Source: Numida meleagris (Eukaryota; Chordata; Aves; Galliformes; Numididae). From it: a DNA stretch of 64,000 nt. How positions within the stretch are numbered: position 1 is the stretch's first letter; each line of letters begins with the position of its first letter. Position numbers and translations under genes: made by a program. The notes beneath the pieces were generated by a model, which searched no databases, was not told where the DNA came from, and saw nothing but the letters and a program-made list of their open reading frames with translations. Of this stretch, positions 42,601-63,100 are shown piece after piece. The stretch spans positions 16,337,428 to 16,401,427 of the forward strand of contig NC_034414.1 of NCBI RefSeq assembly GCF_002078875.1. The letters run 5' to 3'.

Positions 42601-45600
42601 ACACCTGATGCTATTTGTATTCACTGAAACAGCTGAAACACACAAGTATTGTTAGTTTCACCAAAAAAGACATTCATCATCCTGTGCTGTAAACTGAATG
42701 CAGATATACCAAGAGTTTGGGCCTTTTTACTAGAAATCTAATAAGCCTGAAAAGATTTTGGTCCTATTACACAGCATGTTCTCCAACCTAGACCTATTCT
42801 CCATTAGTCACCATAGGCAGCTGAATAATCTCAGAATTCAGTTATATCCTATAGAAGAGGTCCTTACGCTAGATTTTGGACACAAACACACAGTAATAAG
42901 AACGACATAGATCTGGGGAGGGTTGAGCCTATTTTTCCACTTGAGCTTAACAACACTGAGTTTCAGTGTAGAAGGTAACAGGAAGTTGAGAGAGGACAGG
43001 GGAAAAAAAACTGCTCTGTTCCCATACATATCCCTTCTGCAACAGAAAAATATAAACATATTTTTTCATCTCAAACTGTCTTTAAGTGAAAGCATGCAAA
43101 AATAGCTCCTACAGACTGTTAACTCTAACATTTAAAATAAATCTTGTGATACTCAACTATCAACAAGTACATAACTTTGAAAAAAAATAAAAAAACCCTG
43201 ATTTTTCAGGAATGATTAACATGACCTCAGAAACTACGGCCTGCCCCATATTTAAATGGGGAACGAGTTGCTTGGCTTCTGGATTTCATTGCAGATCTGA
43301 AGTAGCTAGACTACAGTATTTTTCTATGCCATTTTGGAAGAAACTTTCAGAAACATTTAAGTCACTTAGAAGGCTAAATCTGATTTTTAAAAGTAATTGT
43401 AAACCCCATCTTACCATTAAGACTAAAGGCATTTGCATAGTACATTCCCTTCTAAGGATGTATGCTTTGAGATCAAATTCGCTAAATTGGATCTCAAACC
43501 TTGATGCCAATTCCAAAGTTGGAAATTGCTGTTCACCACTTAAACACAAGCAATTTGGCACCTCCTAGACACTGACTGGATAGGCTGTGATTCATCTTTG
43601 GGGCTACAACATTTTGGGCAGCCGTTGCACTTGAGCCCTTGCACAGGGAAGGACTCAGCCTCTGCATTTGGAAAGACATCTTTCTGTCTCAGCATCCAGT
43701 ATTAACCAAGGGACCGTGATAATGATGAATGTGAATTACCCAGCAGTCCTGTACTAATTGCTATGTATGCAAGATTTCTAAAATTACGAATAAAATCATA
43801 TCCTACTCAATGCAGTTATTGGTTGTAAACGGGTAGAGAACAAAAAGCTGTTGTAAAATGTTGCAGCCAACATAATAATTGGAGCGGAAAAACTATGAGC
43901 CTAATTATGGAAAAGAATTGACTTCTGATATGCATCGTAAAGCATCAGTGGAAAAATCTATGTTTTGTTGGAACCACTGGTAACACTTGACTGGAACTCG
44001 CTACCAAAACCACGAGTCTTTTGCTTCATAAGTCAAACCAATTTCCAGAACAACACTGTCTAGCTGGCCCCATTCTGCTCCAGAGCTGACATACCTGTAC
44101 CTACAAGCGGTTCTCCAACATCACCACTGTTTCTGTGACAGGAACTTTCTGGCCAGATTTCTCATGTGGATGAGTCCAAGTAAGATTACACACGTTAAAT
44201 CACACTTAGCTGCCTAGTTCAGGGAAGCTGTGGACTTCCTTTGCCTGTGGAAAAATGGAATAGCATTGAAACAATTCCTGCAATAGGAAAAACATTTCAT
44301 GGGATTATTGTAAACAAGATATTACAGCTAGAACTGATGCGACATTGCGGAGAACAAGCAGCAGCTGCAACAGGCAATACAAAACAATTCCATACCTAGT
44401 GTTACTACCACAGAACAGCACTAAAGAAAGACAACGTAACTTTGTTAACCAGTGAAATCAAGAGTTCAGCAAGGTGCAACAGAGCACGCAAGGCTTCCAG
44501 TTTCTTTACGGCCCAGCCCAAACAAGAGAGTGTTCCCCGGGAAGAGGATTTAAGAAAACACATGATACTAGTGGATACAATGCAAACGTACGTAACTTGG
44601 CTTTTCATTTTCAGCAAGACTTATTCCACGCTGTTCCCAGGCCTTCACCCTCTCATTTTAAAATTGGCAACAGATCATACAAACGTGGCGAAAAAAGGAA
44701 TCGTGCTCCCAAATTTATTTTTAAACCCATGCACTGGTAGCACTAGGCAAACTGACAACGAGAAGCAGCAGCAGCGAAGAGCAAACCTGAATACGCACTC
44801 TGGGGAGCAGTGCGGGTGCATTTAACACATCGCGTCAGGCAGTGTAACTGAATAAAGCCAGTGCACTCTGAAAAGCAGAGTAATACGGAATGATAGTAGC
44901 CTTTGTGCAAACTAATACCTGAGCATTTAAAATATATGTAGAAAATATACATAGAAACAACAGTCCATTTCCAACAAATACAATGGTGGAAAAAAAAAAA
45001 AAAGCACTTGCAAACCTACCGGTAACAAGACAATAATGGCAGTATTGCAGAGAATCCATAGCAGTGGTATCAGAAAATTTCTCCAAGTCAAAACAAACAA
45101 CCCCAACCTCACTGCTTGCACACTACAACTGAGGCAGAAAAGCCTCATTTCAGACATTACAGTAACACTGACAATCACGAGCTTCTGCTGCTTACAGAAA
45201 CATTGTTTCTGGGCAGTTGCTTGTGCCATGAAGAAATTGCCTGATGCCCAGGGCAACCTCTCTGAACATCTGAAACCTGACAAGTCTAACTCCTATTTGG
45301 CTATTTCCTGTTAAATCATTCCTGATATAGGTATAAAATACTTCTACATACCACCCCAAAGAAACACGGGGAAGGTTAGCTTGCCCTATGCAAGGCAGAC
45401 ACAGACAGTGTAATCATCTGTTCTGTCTCTCTAGGACTGACATGAATGCTACTCAATTGGATCAAACTGCCTGCAATGTATTTTGCAACGATTGTACTGT
45501 GCAATAACCTACTGCATTTTTTAACTTTCACACTTTAAACTTTTAACAACACTGAAACTCCTTAACTCTGTGAAGAAATGTTATTTGCTTCCGTCTTATC

Positions 45601-47349
45601 TTTGCACTCTATCCTGTTGACTCTCCACTGGAAGATGCAAGCCAGCTAACAGCTACACTTGTTACCACAAATACCCATCAGCTCTCGCTAAACCTCTCCT
45701 CAGCTACATGGGGCCTCAGCGTGCAGCACCTACATGAGGATGCCTACAGATGAGCAGCCAACCTGCTGTTTCAGCGGGGGCTACTATGTTTCCTCCTTAG
45801 CCTCCCCACCTCTTCCACGTACCACAGAGCTAGCTGACACAGCTCATTTCTAACATGCCTTCTCCAATTCTTCAGCCTGCTAAAACTGGCTCTGGCAAAG
45901 TTATGGTGGTCACTGTAAACCTACCCAGCTGATGCATGTTTCCTTACCAGCCTCTCGGGAAATAAAAGACAGAAGCAAGAGGGGGATTCCCAGAAATTGT
46001 ATCGCTAGCTTTACAATGCTTTGAGACTTGAATAAGCAACAAAGAGATGTCTCCAGGTTGTCAACTTTTCATACATATGGCACAAACATTCACCTTTCCC
46101 CTACCATTAACTTTAGGGAAACATCACTATATGCCAATTTGTATACGTGTGATGAAAAAAAAGTTTTTGTTTCCATGGCAAGAAGACAGAAAGGACTACG
46201 GTTATACAAGCTGCACCTACCCAGATCACCTTGGGGGAACACATCCTATTATTTTCAAGACATTTCCAACACCAAAAATCTTCAGCTAGATACATCTATG
46301 GGCTCGCCCACCTGTAAATGACTAAACAAAGTTTTAAATTCTCCAAGACAAGAAGCTTGTTCATGGAAAAAGATCAATTCAGAGTTCCTGATGCCTAAAG
46401 AGCTACCTATAAAAATTACAAATTCCTTTAAGACAATCCACCATACCTGGCTCAGTGCTCAAAAACGTCAACATACTTACCAAAGTCTTTTGCATTCAGT
46501 GTTCTGTAACCTAAAAACCCCTGTCAGAAAAAGACCGTGCATTACATATAGGCTTCTTATAAACGTACTCAGTACATGAGAGACAGACTGCCTTTAGCAA
46601 AGAACGGACATTGTAAAAATGAAGTTGCAAGTATTGTGTTTAATTCTACGCTCAGTTCTACGCTAAAAATACATAAGGTAGACGAGATGAAATGGATTCT
46701 ACCGTACGATTTGCAGTCTAACAGATTAGTGAAATGCATTTGGAAAGATTCACTTGAAAGGGAAGAAAAATAATCCTTTCCTACGGAAGTCAGAGATGGC
46801 CAGATCATTACGATCAACTCATACAAACTACCCACACGTTACCACTGATGTTCAATGCTTTCAAACCTGGATAAGACAACCATGATGGAACTCAAGTCCT
46901 TCCTCCTCTGGGCACAGAGCCCTGGACCTGACACAACAACACTACGCAAATTACAGTGGATTAAACTGATACAACAAGTTTTTTGATGAGACGCCTGTTT
47001 CTACATCCTTAGATGCAAGAATTCTAAGTCTTAAACCATGGCTGAATAGAAACATGTATCCCACATAGACCAAACCGCTGTACAGTTATGACAACTACAA
47101 AATGTGAAAAATTTAGCCCTGTTTCAAAGAAATAACTTATAAATTAGCTGCTTTATACATACAAATACATTAACTACACCCAGAAGCAGTAAGTTTTCCT
47201 CGTGTTCTTGGATTCAAAAAAAGAAAAAGAGAAGTCAAACGTTGCCCTGATGCTCTTCATTGTTATAAAGCAGATTCTGAAGTATCAAGTGAACTACATA
47301 TGAGCAAAGAACTCCAACTAATGCAGAGTTTAAAACTAGGTTTACAATT

Positions 47350-48558
47350 TCCTATTTTATTGGCATGGATGTATTTCTAAACTTAAAAACCCTTCTGGCA
47401 AGTTATCTCAATTTCTTATGACAAAATTTCGCACAACACACAAATATTTACAACATATACATATTTTTTTCAGTCTTTTACAACTGGTTCTTAAAAGACA
47501 AACATTTTATAGGTTACCACAGAACAAAAGCTGTGACTTAGTTGTTTTTAATTTCATAAAACTATCATAAGTTAAAGTGAATAGATTTTCTTTAAATTCC
47601 TTGTAGCATTTTACAAGTGCAACAGAAAAATATGAAGAACCAATTCAGGATAGCTGCAGTTCATTGGATAAACGTTGCCCGTTGTAGTCACATTATTTCA
47701 CAGCAAATTCTTGAAAAAATAAGCACCAATCATTCTTGCAAAGAACAATTTTATCTAAAAGTATTGAAAAGTGTTAAATACAAGGTGTTTAATTTACATA
47801 ACAAGCAATAAATACACCATATCCAAACTTTTATTCTGCATACTGCTACCCTTGTACATATAATGTACTAAAAAGTCAGCAAATTGTCAACACCTTTTAT
47901 TTTTTTTAATTTTTTTTTTTTTTTTTTAAAGAAATCAATTTGACTTCCAACCAACGGTTTGCTACTATAACAAAGGCCACAAACAGTACGTCTGGGACAG
48001 CATACAGTGTTAAAACTGACAAACTCCAAGGGAAAAAAAACATCTAGCAAATAAATCGAAAAGCTGTAGTTCATTGCTGGTGATATTAACATATACTAGA
48101 AAACCTTAAATATGCTGCTACTATGATTTTTTTTTTGTTTAGTCAAATACTGTAAGAGCAAACTAACACTCTTACAGACCAAAAATAATTGTGTAGCCAC
48201 ACTGTATTCTCATTGTCCTGCATGGAAAGATTTGATGCAACTTCATAACTTTGCTTGAGCCTTTATTTTACAACAGAGCATTACCTCTACCTCAGAATTG
48301 CACATAAGAAGGCTATTAAAAAGTACAATAAAAATCTGCACAAATCAGACTTAAGAAGAGTCAGTATGCTGTACACTTTCTACAATATTATGCTGATAGG
48401 TGAACAAACAATAAAGAAGTGCTGTGACTAAGTTTTTCAGAAAGTTCTTCAGCTGAGGAATAATCAAATGGAATTTGTTGGTGGTGTTTTTTTTTTTTTA
48501 ATTTTTTTAATTTTTGTTTTTTAAAAATGACATCCAGGTCAGCTTAAGACCTATAAGC
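47350..48558 (-). other. KMT5B: Predicted KMT5B 3' UTR
   Basis: AT-rich sequence downstream of the stop codon on the minus strand, with U/A homopolymers at about 47898-47930 and 48488-48520. AATAAA hexamers on the minus strand are at 48262-48267, 47896-47901, 47830-47835 and 47356-47361; any could direct polyadenylation. The distal limit is a guess based on the last hexamer I see. Confidence 0.5.
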
Positions 48559-50027
48559 TTATGCATTGAGCCTTAAAGACTGATCTTCCCTCCTCCTGGA
48601 AGAAATATCAATATCTATTGAGTCCTTGCCAACAATGAGCCTTAATCTCTTTGCTGGGGGAAGAGGAATAAAGTCATCAAATTCATCATCATAGTCATCT
48701 TCCTCTTCATCATCCTCTTCTGATGAAGATTCATCTGCTGTTTCCTCCTCATACTGAGCATAATCATCTACTTCCATTCTTGACTCCAAAAGTGAGAGAG
48801 TTTCACTACAACACACACCATTTTCATGAAGGTCCTCGGGGTACGTCCCTCTGTTTTCTTCCTCTCGTTTTAATTGTATTTTTAGTTTCGTTGAACTATT
48901 GCCTGATCCTGAGTTAAATCCATTATTTAGCTTTGCTACATATAAATTATTATCCTTTTCATGGTCTTTACTTAGTTTGATGCTTATTTTTGAAGAATTC
49001 ATTCCATCAGATTCTTGGTCATTTGCCTTGCTACTGCTATCGTGGCGTCTACGAAGAGTCAGTTTAGGGATCCCAGAGCTATTTTCAAGGATTAGTTGTG
49101 CATCATACCTCGTGATTCGTCTTTTCTTTTTTGTTTTTGCAGTTCTGAAGCTGTCCTTTGCTTTGAAACTGTCAGATGTTACAACAGAACAGCTACCAGA
49201 GCCAGAGATACAGTCTTGATAGCCAACAGGTATATCTACCACATTATTCCTCTCTCCGTTTTCTGAGTGAGAGCTGATCAAGTCTGGTACTTCATCTTTT
49301 ACAGGTGTACTGTGCGTATTATCTGTTTCATCTGATTTTGCAGGTGGTTTCACTAGCTTTCCTTGTCGAGACTTCTTTTTTGACGTGCCCGCGTCATTTT
49401 TCTGACACCCGATCTCCCCTTTATGTGACGTTCCATGAGCCACGTTGTTTTCATCTGTCACATGAGACTGCTGCTCTAAAACGTCCGATCGTGTTCTCGT
49501 CAAGTTATTCTTATAGCTATCCAATGTATTTGGTTCAAGCTTTATGTCAGAGGTCTCCTTCAAACTCATCCGTGTTCTCATTGACCTCCGTGTTATGTAC
49601 GTGCAAGGTGGTATATCACCATGCTCGTGAGCACCTTTCACAGAATTCAGTTTATACTCTCTTGCTGCGTGCCTTGTTAAGCATCCACTAGAGACTGCAA
49701 CTTTGACTGGTCCCTCTAATTCTTTATCCTTTTTGATGGGCAAGCTTTTGTATAAAACTACTTTAGGCTCTTTGAGAACTAAATTTCCCATTTCCAGCTT
49801 TTTAGAAGCATTCTTTTGCTCTGGCCTTTTGCACTGATTTCTCTGCTTCATCTTTGAAAGTAAAGGCTTCGCAGGCTTTTTCAGTCTCTTTGGTACCCTG
49901 GAATTATTTATATGAGTTAGTTTAGATGAGGTAGAGTTTGATGATGCTGGAATTCTTGATATAGACTGTCTTGTTAATGTTCTATTTTTGCCATTCTTTT
50001 TCACACCAATTGAAGATTTTCTGTTAG
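48559..50027 (-). CDS. KMT5B: KMT5B terminal coding exon (C-terminal region and stop)
   Basis: KMT5B (SUV420H1) is the nuclear enzyme that converts H4K20me1 to H4K20me2/3 in heterochromatin and DNA-damage signalling. This 1469-nt exon encodes the long, largely disordered C-terminal part, about 488 residues. It begins [20 protein letters not shown], has basic blocks such as [50 protein letters not shown] and [20 protein letters not shown], then an acidic run ([19 protein letters not shown]), and ends [21 protein letters not shown]. Human KMT5B has the same order and the same C-terminus. The acceptor is TTTTGCAG at 50028; the first two bases complete a Thr codon. A GTG codon at 50004 is not a start: the frame is open upstream to the acceptor. 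Total length from all exons is consistent with the family's about 885 residues. Confidence 0.97.
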
Positions 50028-54402
<4,375 letters not shown>

Positions 54403-54422
54403 CTTACAGTTAGGTCTGCAAT
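54403..54422 (-). CDS. KMT5B: KMT5B 20-nt microexon (DCRPNCK of the SET motif)
   Basis: A 20-nt exon between acceptor CTTTTTCAG and donor GTAAGC. With the final G of the previous exon it encodes D-C-R-P-N-C-K, linking INH to FVSTGRD and so completing the invariant SET motif NHDCRPNC. The reading frame closes only if this exon is included: the previous exon ends one base into a codon and the next starts on a codon boundary. It was too short to appear as an open frame and was found by following the protein. Confidence 0.96.
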
Positions 54423-56981
<2,559 letters not shown>

Positions 56982-57147
56982 ATGTTCTTTGAACAACCTT
57001 TCCTGCATTTTGTTCTTGTTAAGAAAATAGTGCCGGGCCCAGTCACCTGACGTCAAGGACTTGAAGGCTTTTTCTAAGTGCTCATCTTTCTTAAAACGTT
57101 CAATCACCTCTTTTAGTTCTTCTTGCCTTCCTTTTATAGGTCGAAAT
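56982..57147 (-). CDS. KMT5B: KMT5B coding exon (N-terminal helical domain), first one in the window
   Basis: A 166-nt exon, acceptor TTATTTCAG, donor GTAGGT. It encodes [40 protein letters not shown] and [15 protein letters not shown], the helical bundle that packs against the SET domain in the KMT5B/KMT5C family. The first base completes a split Arg codon. By comparison with human this starts near residue 126, so the initiator and about 125 residues are encoded upstream, beyond position 64000. Confidence 0.97.
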
Positions 57148-60100
57148 CTGAAATAAAGAATAAAGCTATTCCAGTCCACTGTTATTCATTTGCAGTTCTT
57201 CCTCACAGCACATAAGGTTTTTTGCTAGCCAGATGAATATTTTGCTCCTCGCATAAAGAAACTGACCGTTCCGCAAGCAAACAACAGACCCTCATTTTCA
57301 GAGGTAAGGATAAAGGTTCCAAGCATACTGCTTGGAACTTTAAAACTTTCCATACTGCTGAGGCACAATTTATGTATAAAACACATTGCTGATAAGATCA
57401 ACCACCACAGAATAATATTTCACTATTTGCAACACCTATCATTTGGAATACCCAAAGAACTAGTATAAGGGAAGTCTCATTGTCCTAACTTTCCTCATCA
57501 ATTTACAATCACTGTATGTACAAAAAAATTCAAGAAAATGGATGCTGTAAGTTTTATAGCAACACTAGTAACAAGTGATCTATACACACTTTTGGCTTCT
57601 GCAGTTGCACAAGTTAACAGCTTTTGACTAAGTCCATGAGACTTCCCTTCTTAAAACCTTCTTAAATGTATACCAGTTTCATTATCTCTAGTGGAGAATT
57701 ACCATACTGATCTTACTTCCTCTTACTTACCAAACAAAACCATCTTTGATGATAAAAACAAGAAATAGGAAATAAATAATTAAGCTGGCAGAAGGAAACC
57801 TTATCAGCTCCCTAACCTATAACATTAAGCGTTGCACGTCTCAATATCAGTTTAATCACAAATAGCTAATAGTGAAGGGAATACAACTTCCTTCACGAGG
57901 AAGAAGAATGCTGTATTTTTGCTCCTAATACAATAAAGGAAGACCTTCTAACAGGAGAATTGTTTCCAGGGGCAGTGCAGGTTATCAGTTTTCCATGCTT
58001 TTACACAAGCATCTTCTCTGCATTCTCCATTTGAAAAAAGTTCGTTGCAGTGTAACTCTACAATTCTTTAGATCTTTTTGAATACTGCAAGAATTATCAA
58101 CATAACCTTGTGAGCCTTCAGAACAGAAAATACAGTAGGTAATTCAGAGAAGACATGAGGTAAGTATTCTACCTGCTGGGATAACATCTAACAAGACTAC
58201 AGTATTTCTTAACAAGAAGCAGACGATGCACTTCTCAAACACACTGACTTAAAAGTGAAATAGGTGTCGTGTCAGAAATTTTCCAATTACCTTCTTTATT
58301 AAAGAACATACTTATCCCCTCTCCCCCAAAGCAAAATGCCCAGCAAGCCTTGTTGTGGAAGAAAACTCCCTTCAGCCTACACATGAGCTGTGACTGTCAT
58401 TTTGTTCTGCTACACCAAGTCTTCTTCACCTATCGGTCAGATACCTACAATCAGGAGAAAATCTCCTGGTTTTTCTAAAAATAAGAAGGAAATCTCCCCC
58501 ACATTTGATTGCCAAAACTCACAGAGTATCCTCAGATACCAAAGGAATTCAGAAGGAGATAAACGACATTTGACTAGTTTCCGAAGAGGACTTACTCTTG
58601 TTTTCAGTGGCAATCAGAAACACCTTTTGCAGCAGGGACCCATCTGTACTCCTATCACCACAAGCACAATATGCACCAGCACACACAAATGAGGCCCGGT
58701 CAGCACTTTGTTTACATCTAGAACTACCAACTGCACAAGAGGTAAAAACGTAGCATTTACTGCTAAAATTTGGTCTTTGGCCACTTCTGTTCTTTCTGGA
58801 CCAAGTGAATGATTGCCCTCTCCTTTTCTTTTATTGTGTTTAATTTTTTTTTCTTTTAAGCTAAGTGATCTGCAGGAAAAGACAGAAGGAAAAACCACCA
58901 CATTCAATACTGTGTTAGCACTGGAGACATGCACGTGCTGACAGGCACTGTCATACATCAAGAAGCAGTTCAGTTTACGCCAGCTAGAGAAAGCAGTATC
59001 CTAACTCTCAGGAAGAAGGAAAAGAAAAAAAGCACGGTAGATACAAATTCTTTTTCTGTTTTAAGTTGAACATCTTGTGTTTTCTAGTAATTAGAAGAAC
59101 ATCTTACAGCCTCAAAGCGGCTCTCCTATTTCACCTTCTCCACGATGCATCATCCTCTAGAGGCTGACCAGGCATCTGGACTTGACCAGTTACCTTAGGT
59201 AGCTCATGAACAGGCACTAACTCTGTGCACCTCCCCAGTTTACATCAGCAGGACTTTCTCCGGGCTCTTTTTTCAGGCATTCCACACTGCTACCAGAGTC
59301 CTTTTAAAAGTCTAGCAGCAACTCACGTAACATCGTTCCTGACAAGCAGAAATACCATATGCACAAGTCTTGAAAAGACCAAAAAGAAGAAGGCTGCAGA
59401 ATGGTGAAGATGTGGTAAAAAACAAAAACAACCAAAAAACACCTTGAAACACTAACAGGTCAGATAGATGATACGCTGTATGCCAGTCATTTGAAATCTG
59501 AAACAGGAACTGGGTCTTTCAAAGTACATGACTTAGAAGCCAAGGGTTCAGAAGTTCTATCTAGGACCTCCTGCAGCATCTCTATCACATGTTTTACTGA
59601 GATGATTTACATGGCAAAGAAGCAAATTAAAAAAGGAATCCAAGCAAGCCATGGAAGCATCCACAAGTATGTGGAAAGAGACTGGAAACCAGCAGCACAA
59701 CACAGACCATCCCACTTCACGTGTTCCCAACTCAATGAAACAGAACGACGCCTGAGAGGGTGAGTTTTTCCACAGCTGAACTGCAGGCATAAACTGCATT
59801 ATATCTCAAACTTTATACAGTTTATAAGCCAGAATACCACAGCCCAGATTTCTCACGTTTCACAGGGACATCACCACATACACTGTAATGGGTACCTGTT
59901 GATTTGAGACAAAGGATGCCAACTGGCCAAGAAAGCCTGAAAGTTGCATCTTCCTTGAGAATGTGAGACTCTGCTGCATTTAATATAAACACTTCACCTC
60001 TCCAAGGAGTGTTACGAAATAGAAGCTTATTAATTAGACTTTCCCAGCACTACCTGCCAGAAAACCAAGTAGCTATGAGAAGCTATCCCCAGTACTATCT

Positions 60101-63100
60101 ATGATTTTGGTATTACAGAGCTTCCTCATTCACATATGACATGAAAAATCTACTGATCTGCTCGAAGCATCTATATGACTGCTTTCCAACAGCACGACAA
60201 GAGCCTGAAAAGACACCACAGCGAAACGTATTTAAGAGGTGAGCAAAAAAACAAATAAACAAGGCTTTCAAATGTCAGTAAAAATGGGAGAGGAGACTTC
60301 TTCAAAGAAGAGAAATGGAGAGACGTAAAGAGCACAAGAAAACCAAAACGAACAAACCAGCCACCCGTCTCAAAACTCAGAGTCAACTCCAGTCAGAATC
60401 ATGTTTATCCAAACTTCTGGTTTGCTCCCATGAATCACACCTTTTTAAGGTTCCAGCACGGAAACTGAACAAGACGCTCTCGTATTTGAATGTGATCAAA
60501 GGCACAGAATCCTTGAGCCATCCTGCAAGCAGCTTCAGGGAAGCAGGTCTCACAGAGCACGGAGTCTGCTGCAGAACAGTCTGGCTGACAGAAGTAAGCT
60601 AAGAATGCAAAATTCAGCTACCACAGAATCTTTAGAGAAAGACTAATCGCCCTTCTTCCTGACAAGTTGCAGAATGGAAACTTCTTATATTTCCCAGCTA
60701 GATGATCTTATCCCAGTTAAGGGCCAAACTGAGGCTGTCTCAACAAGCAGGATGTAAGAAAACGGCTTGATGAAGTGCAGCTCTTTCTCCCTCTCATTTC
60801 CTCTTACCTCAGGAATACTTAAAGAATCTTGAAACTCCAAGGTATAAAGCCAAAGGTCAGTGAGATGCTTGCCTATAAGGGAAGTTAAAGGAGAGGTTCT
60901 GGTAAGTTCAGAAGCACAGTACCTTGCTCAGCCACTGAGAGCAGTGAGTTTGAACAAAAATGGATCCTGAAAGAGTTTCGGTATGAAAGCCCACGTAATG
61001 TCTGCACCTGATAGCACCAATGCACGATAGAGGACTTTACCACTAAACTTGATTCGTAAATTCTGACAGGCAAAAATCAAAAAGTCAAAACACAGCATCC
61101 TGTTGGCCTCTAATCTTCCAGACAAAGTGCTTGCTGTTATTTTATTGTAGTGGTTGTGAAAAGAGAGCAAATTACTGCTTCTCTAACTCGAGAGATTCAG
61201 CACAAAAGCTAGCACCGCAAGGCTGTTAAGCATTTCAAGACCACAAAATAGGAGTTGAAAAGTAGTGTTTAGTTAACACTTTTTCCAACCTGTAGTAGCA
61301 GTACCTTAAGTAAAAGCTAGTTCCATAAAAATCAATTTTTTGTGTTTAATCTCCAGAGCTGTTATCAGGAAAAATCCCATATTCTTTGATGGCCAGAGCT
61401 CAAGATTGTATTTTTTAAATGATAAAGTAGTCCGCTTTACTTAAGTTTCTTGGACTGAAAAATGTACACATACTACTACGGTCAAAGCTCAAATCCAACC
61501 TTGATAAAGTAACAAAAAATCTGGCAGCCACAGAAATCCATTCTCCTCAATACAGTTGACAAATAAATGCATTTTTAAAGTACTGAGGACAGAAGGCAGC
61601 TGGAAGAACCCATGTTCCTTCATTCTACCACGTGGAGCAGCAGGGTAAATTTCAACAGTCAGCATGACTATTGTCTGTAAGCCACTCCATCCTTCAAAGA
61701 TATAAAGCTTTTTTACTGCAGCGCAGCTAAAAGTACAACTAGAAAACCTGTGTAAGAGTAGGGTTTTCTTTTCAGTTGGTTTTTAAATCCAAAACATTCG
61801 GCAGCACAACAGCTAATCCCAACACACTGTCTTTGGGAACGGGAAGAAAGGAGAAAGAGAACTAGGAGCAAGCTGGACAACTTCACTGAATTCACTTACC
61901 AGGAAAATGAAAAAATAAAAATAAAAACGGGGAAGGCGTATTTTACACTAGTCAAACAAAATCACTTCTGGCAGCAAGTACACAATGGTGTCTGAAGAAT
62001 GTAAGAGCTTCAGAATGAAAAAAATGTATTGCTACCTCTAACACATTATCTCCACAGCACAACACTGAAGATGAACTATAGAGCCATGCAATCTCCTTCA
62101 GCAGGTGTCAAGTGCTTTCTTCCACACCTCAACTCTACTCAGTCAAGATGACCCCTTTAATTACTATATTTAAACAAGCTGGGGAGCAGAGATTCAGCAC
62201 AGACCTCCAAATGCAAGTGAGTGGAACTGCTTTGCCCTTTTTGTCTTTATTGCTGCACTGTGACAAAGGGACCAGGAGTGACACCGCCTGTCCAGATCAA
62301 GAATGACTGTTTCCCTAAGGCCAGCAAATGCACTTGGCACCCTGTTGATAGAACGCGGCTTCCAATGGATCATCCCCAAAAGCTTCAGTTTGCTCAGGAA
62401 AAATGTCATTCTTAAAGCCTGCTCCTCTTTCAGGCAAAACCAGCCATCCCAGGTGCCAGCTTGCAGCTTCACAGAAAGCAGCAACGTGGCACTCAGAAAC
62501 GCACCTAGGTTCTCCTAAAACAGACTACAGTGCATTTGACTTCCTATATTACCATGAAACTTAAAAGACACTTGCAAGTGCTCTCGGTATTGCCGAGCAT
62601 GATGCTTGAGCTCTAGGGAACCAAGAACCAAGAGCAACCAGTAAAAGCAATAATATGATCAGGAGAGCGGCTCAAAATTTAAATACTAACAATTCGTAAG
62701 CAATACAGTCACAGGTGAATTAGTCATTAAGGCAATTTCAGGACTCAGCCCTCAGCCTAGGGAAAAGTATCTTACCATCTCTTGGTTTTGGATAAGCAAG
62801 AATCCCTTTGGCTCTTTTTACAAACCTCACCTTTAACCTCTAGTGTTTGACACCTTTCAAACCAGAAAATACTAGTTTTCAAAATAATGAGGTTTCTTTC
62901 TACAAACAGAACAAGCACACAAGACTACATTAACCTTACAGCCAGGATAGCCTTTATCACAAGAAAAAATAAAATAAAATGTCTGATTATAAAAGGATTT
63001 GTACAAGAAGTGACAAAACCTCTCTGAGTATCTACACTGGACAAGGTGATACTTCCTAAAACATGAGTGGTTGCTTTGGGTTTTGGGTTTTTTTTGACTA

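Larger units (their letters stand above)
35000..47349. other. Intergenic DNA between KMT5B 3' end and CHKA, block 3
   Basis: Apart from the direct repeats at 35060-35767, the 39-bp duplication at 36217, A tracts (36591-36604, 38311-38323, 44990-45003) and an (AAAT)n run (39617-39640), I see no gene, RNA or named transposon. The largest open frames (38385-38759, 44442-44825) have no recognisable domains or exon signals. Confidence 0.7.

Noticed and set aside
50002..50004. Start codon for the 481-residue frame
   Set aside because: The codon is GTG inside the exon; the frame is open up to a clear TTTTGCAG acceptor and joins the previous KMT5B exon.
58614..58961. 115-codon minus-strand frame considered as an upstream KMT5B exon
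   Set aside because: Its residues do not match the KMT5B N-terminal region and it has no compatible splice phase.
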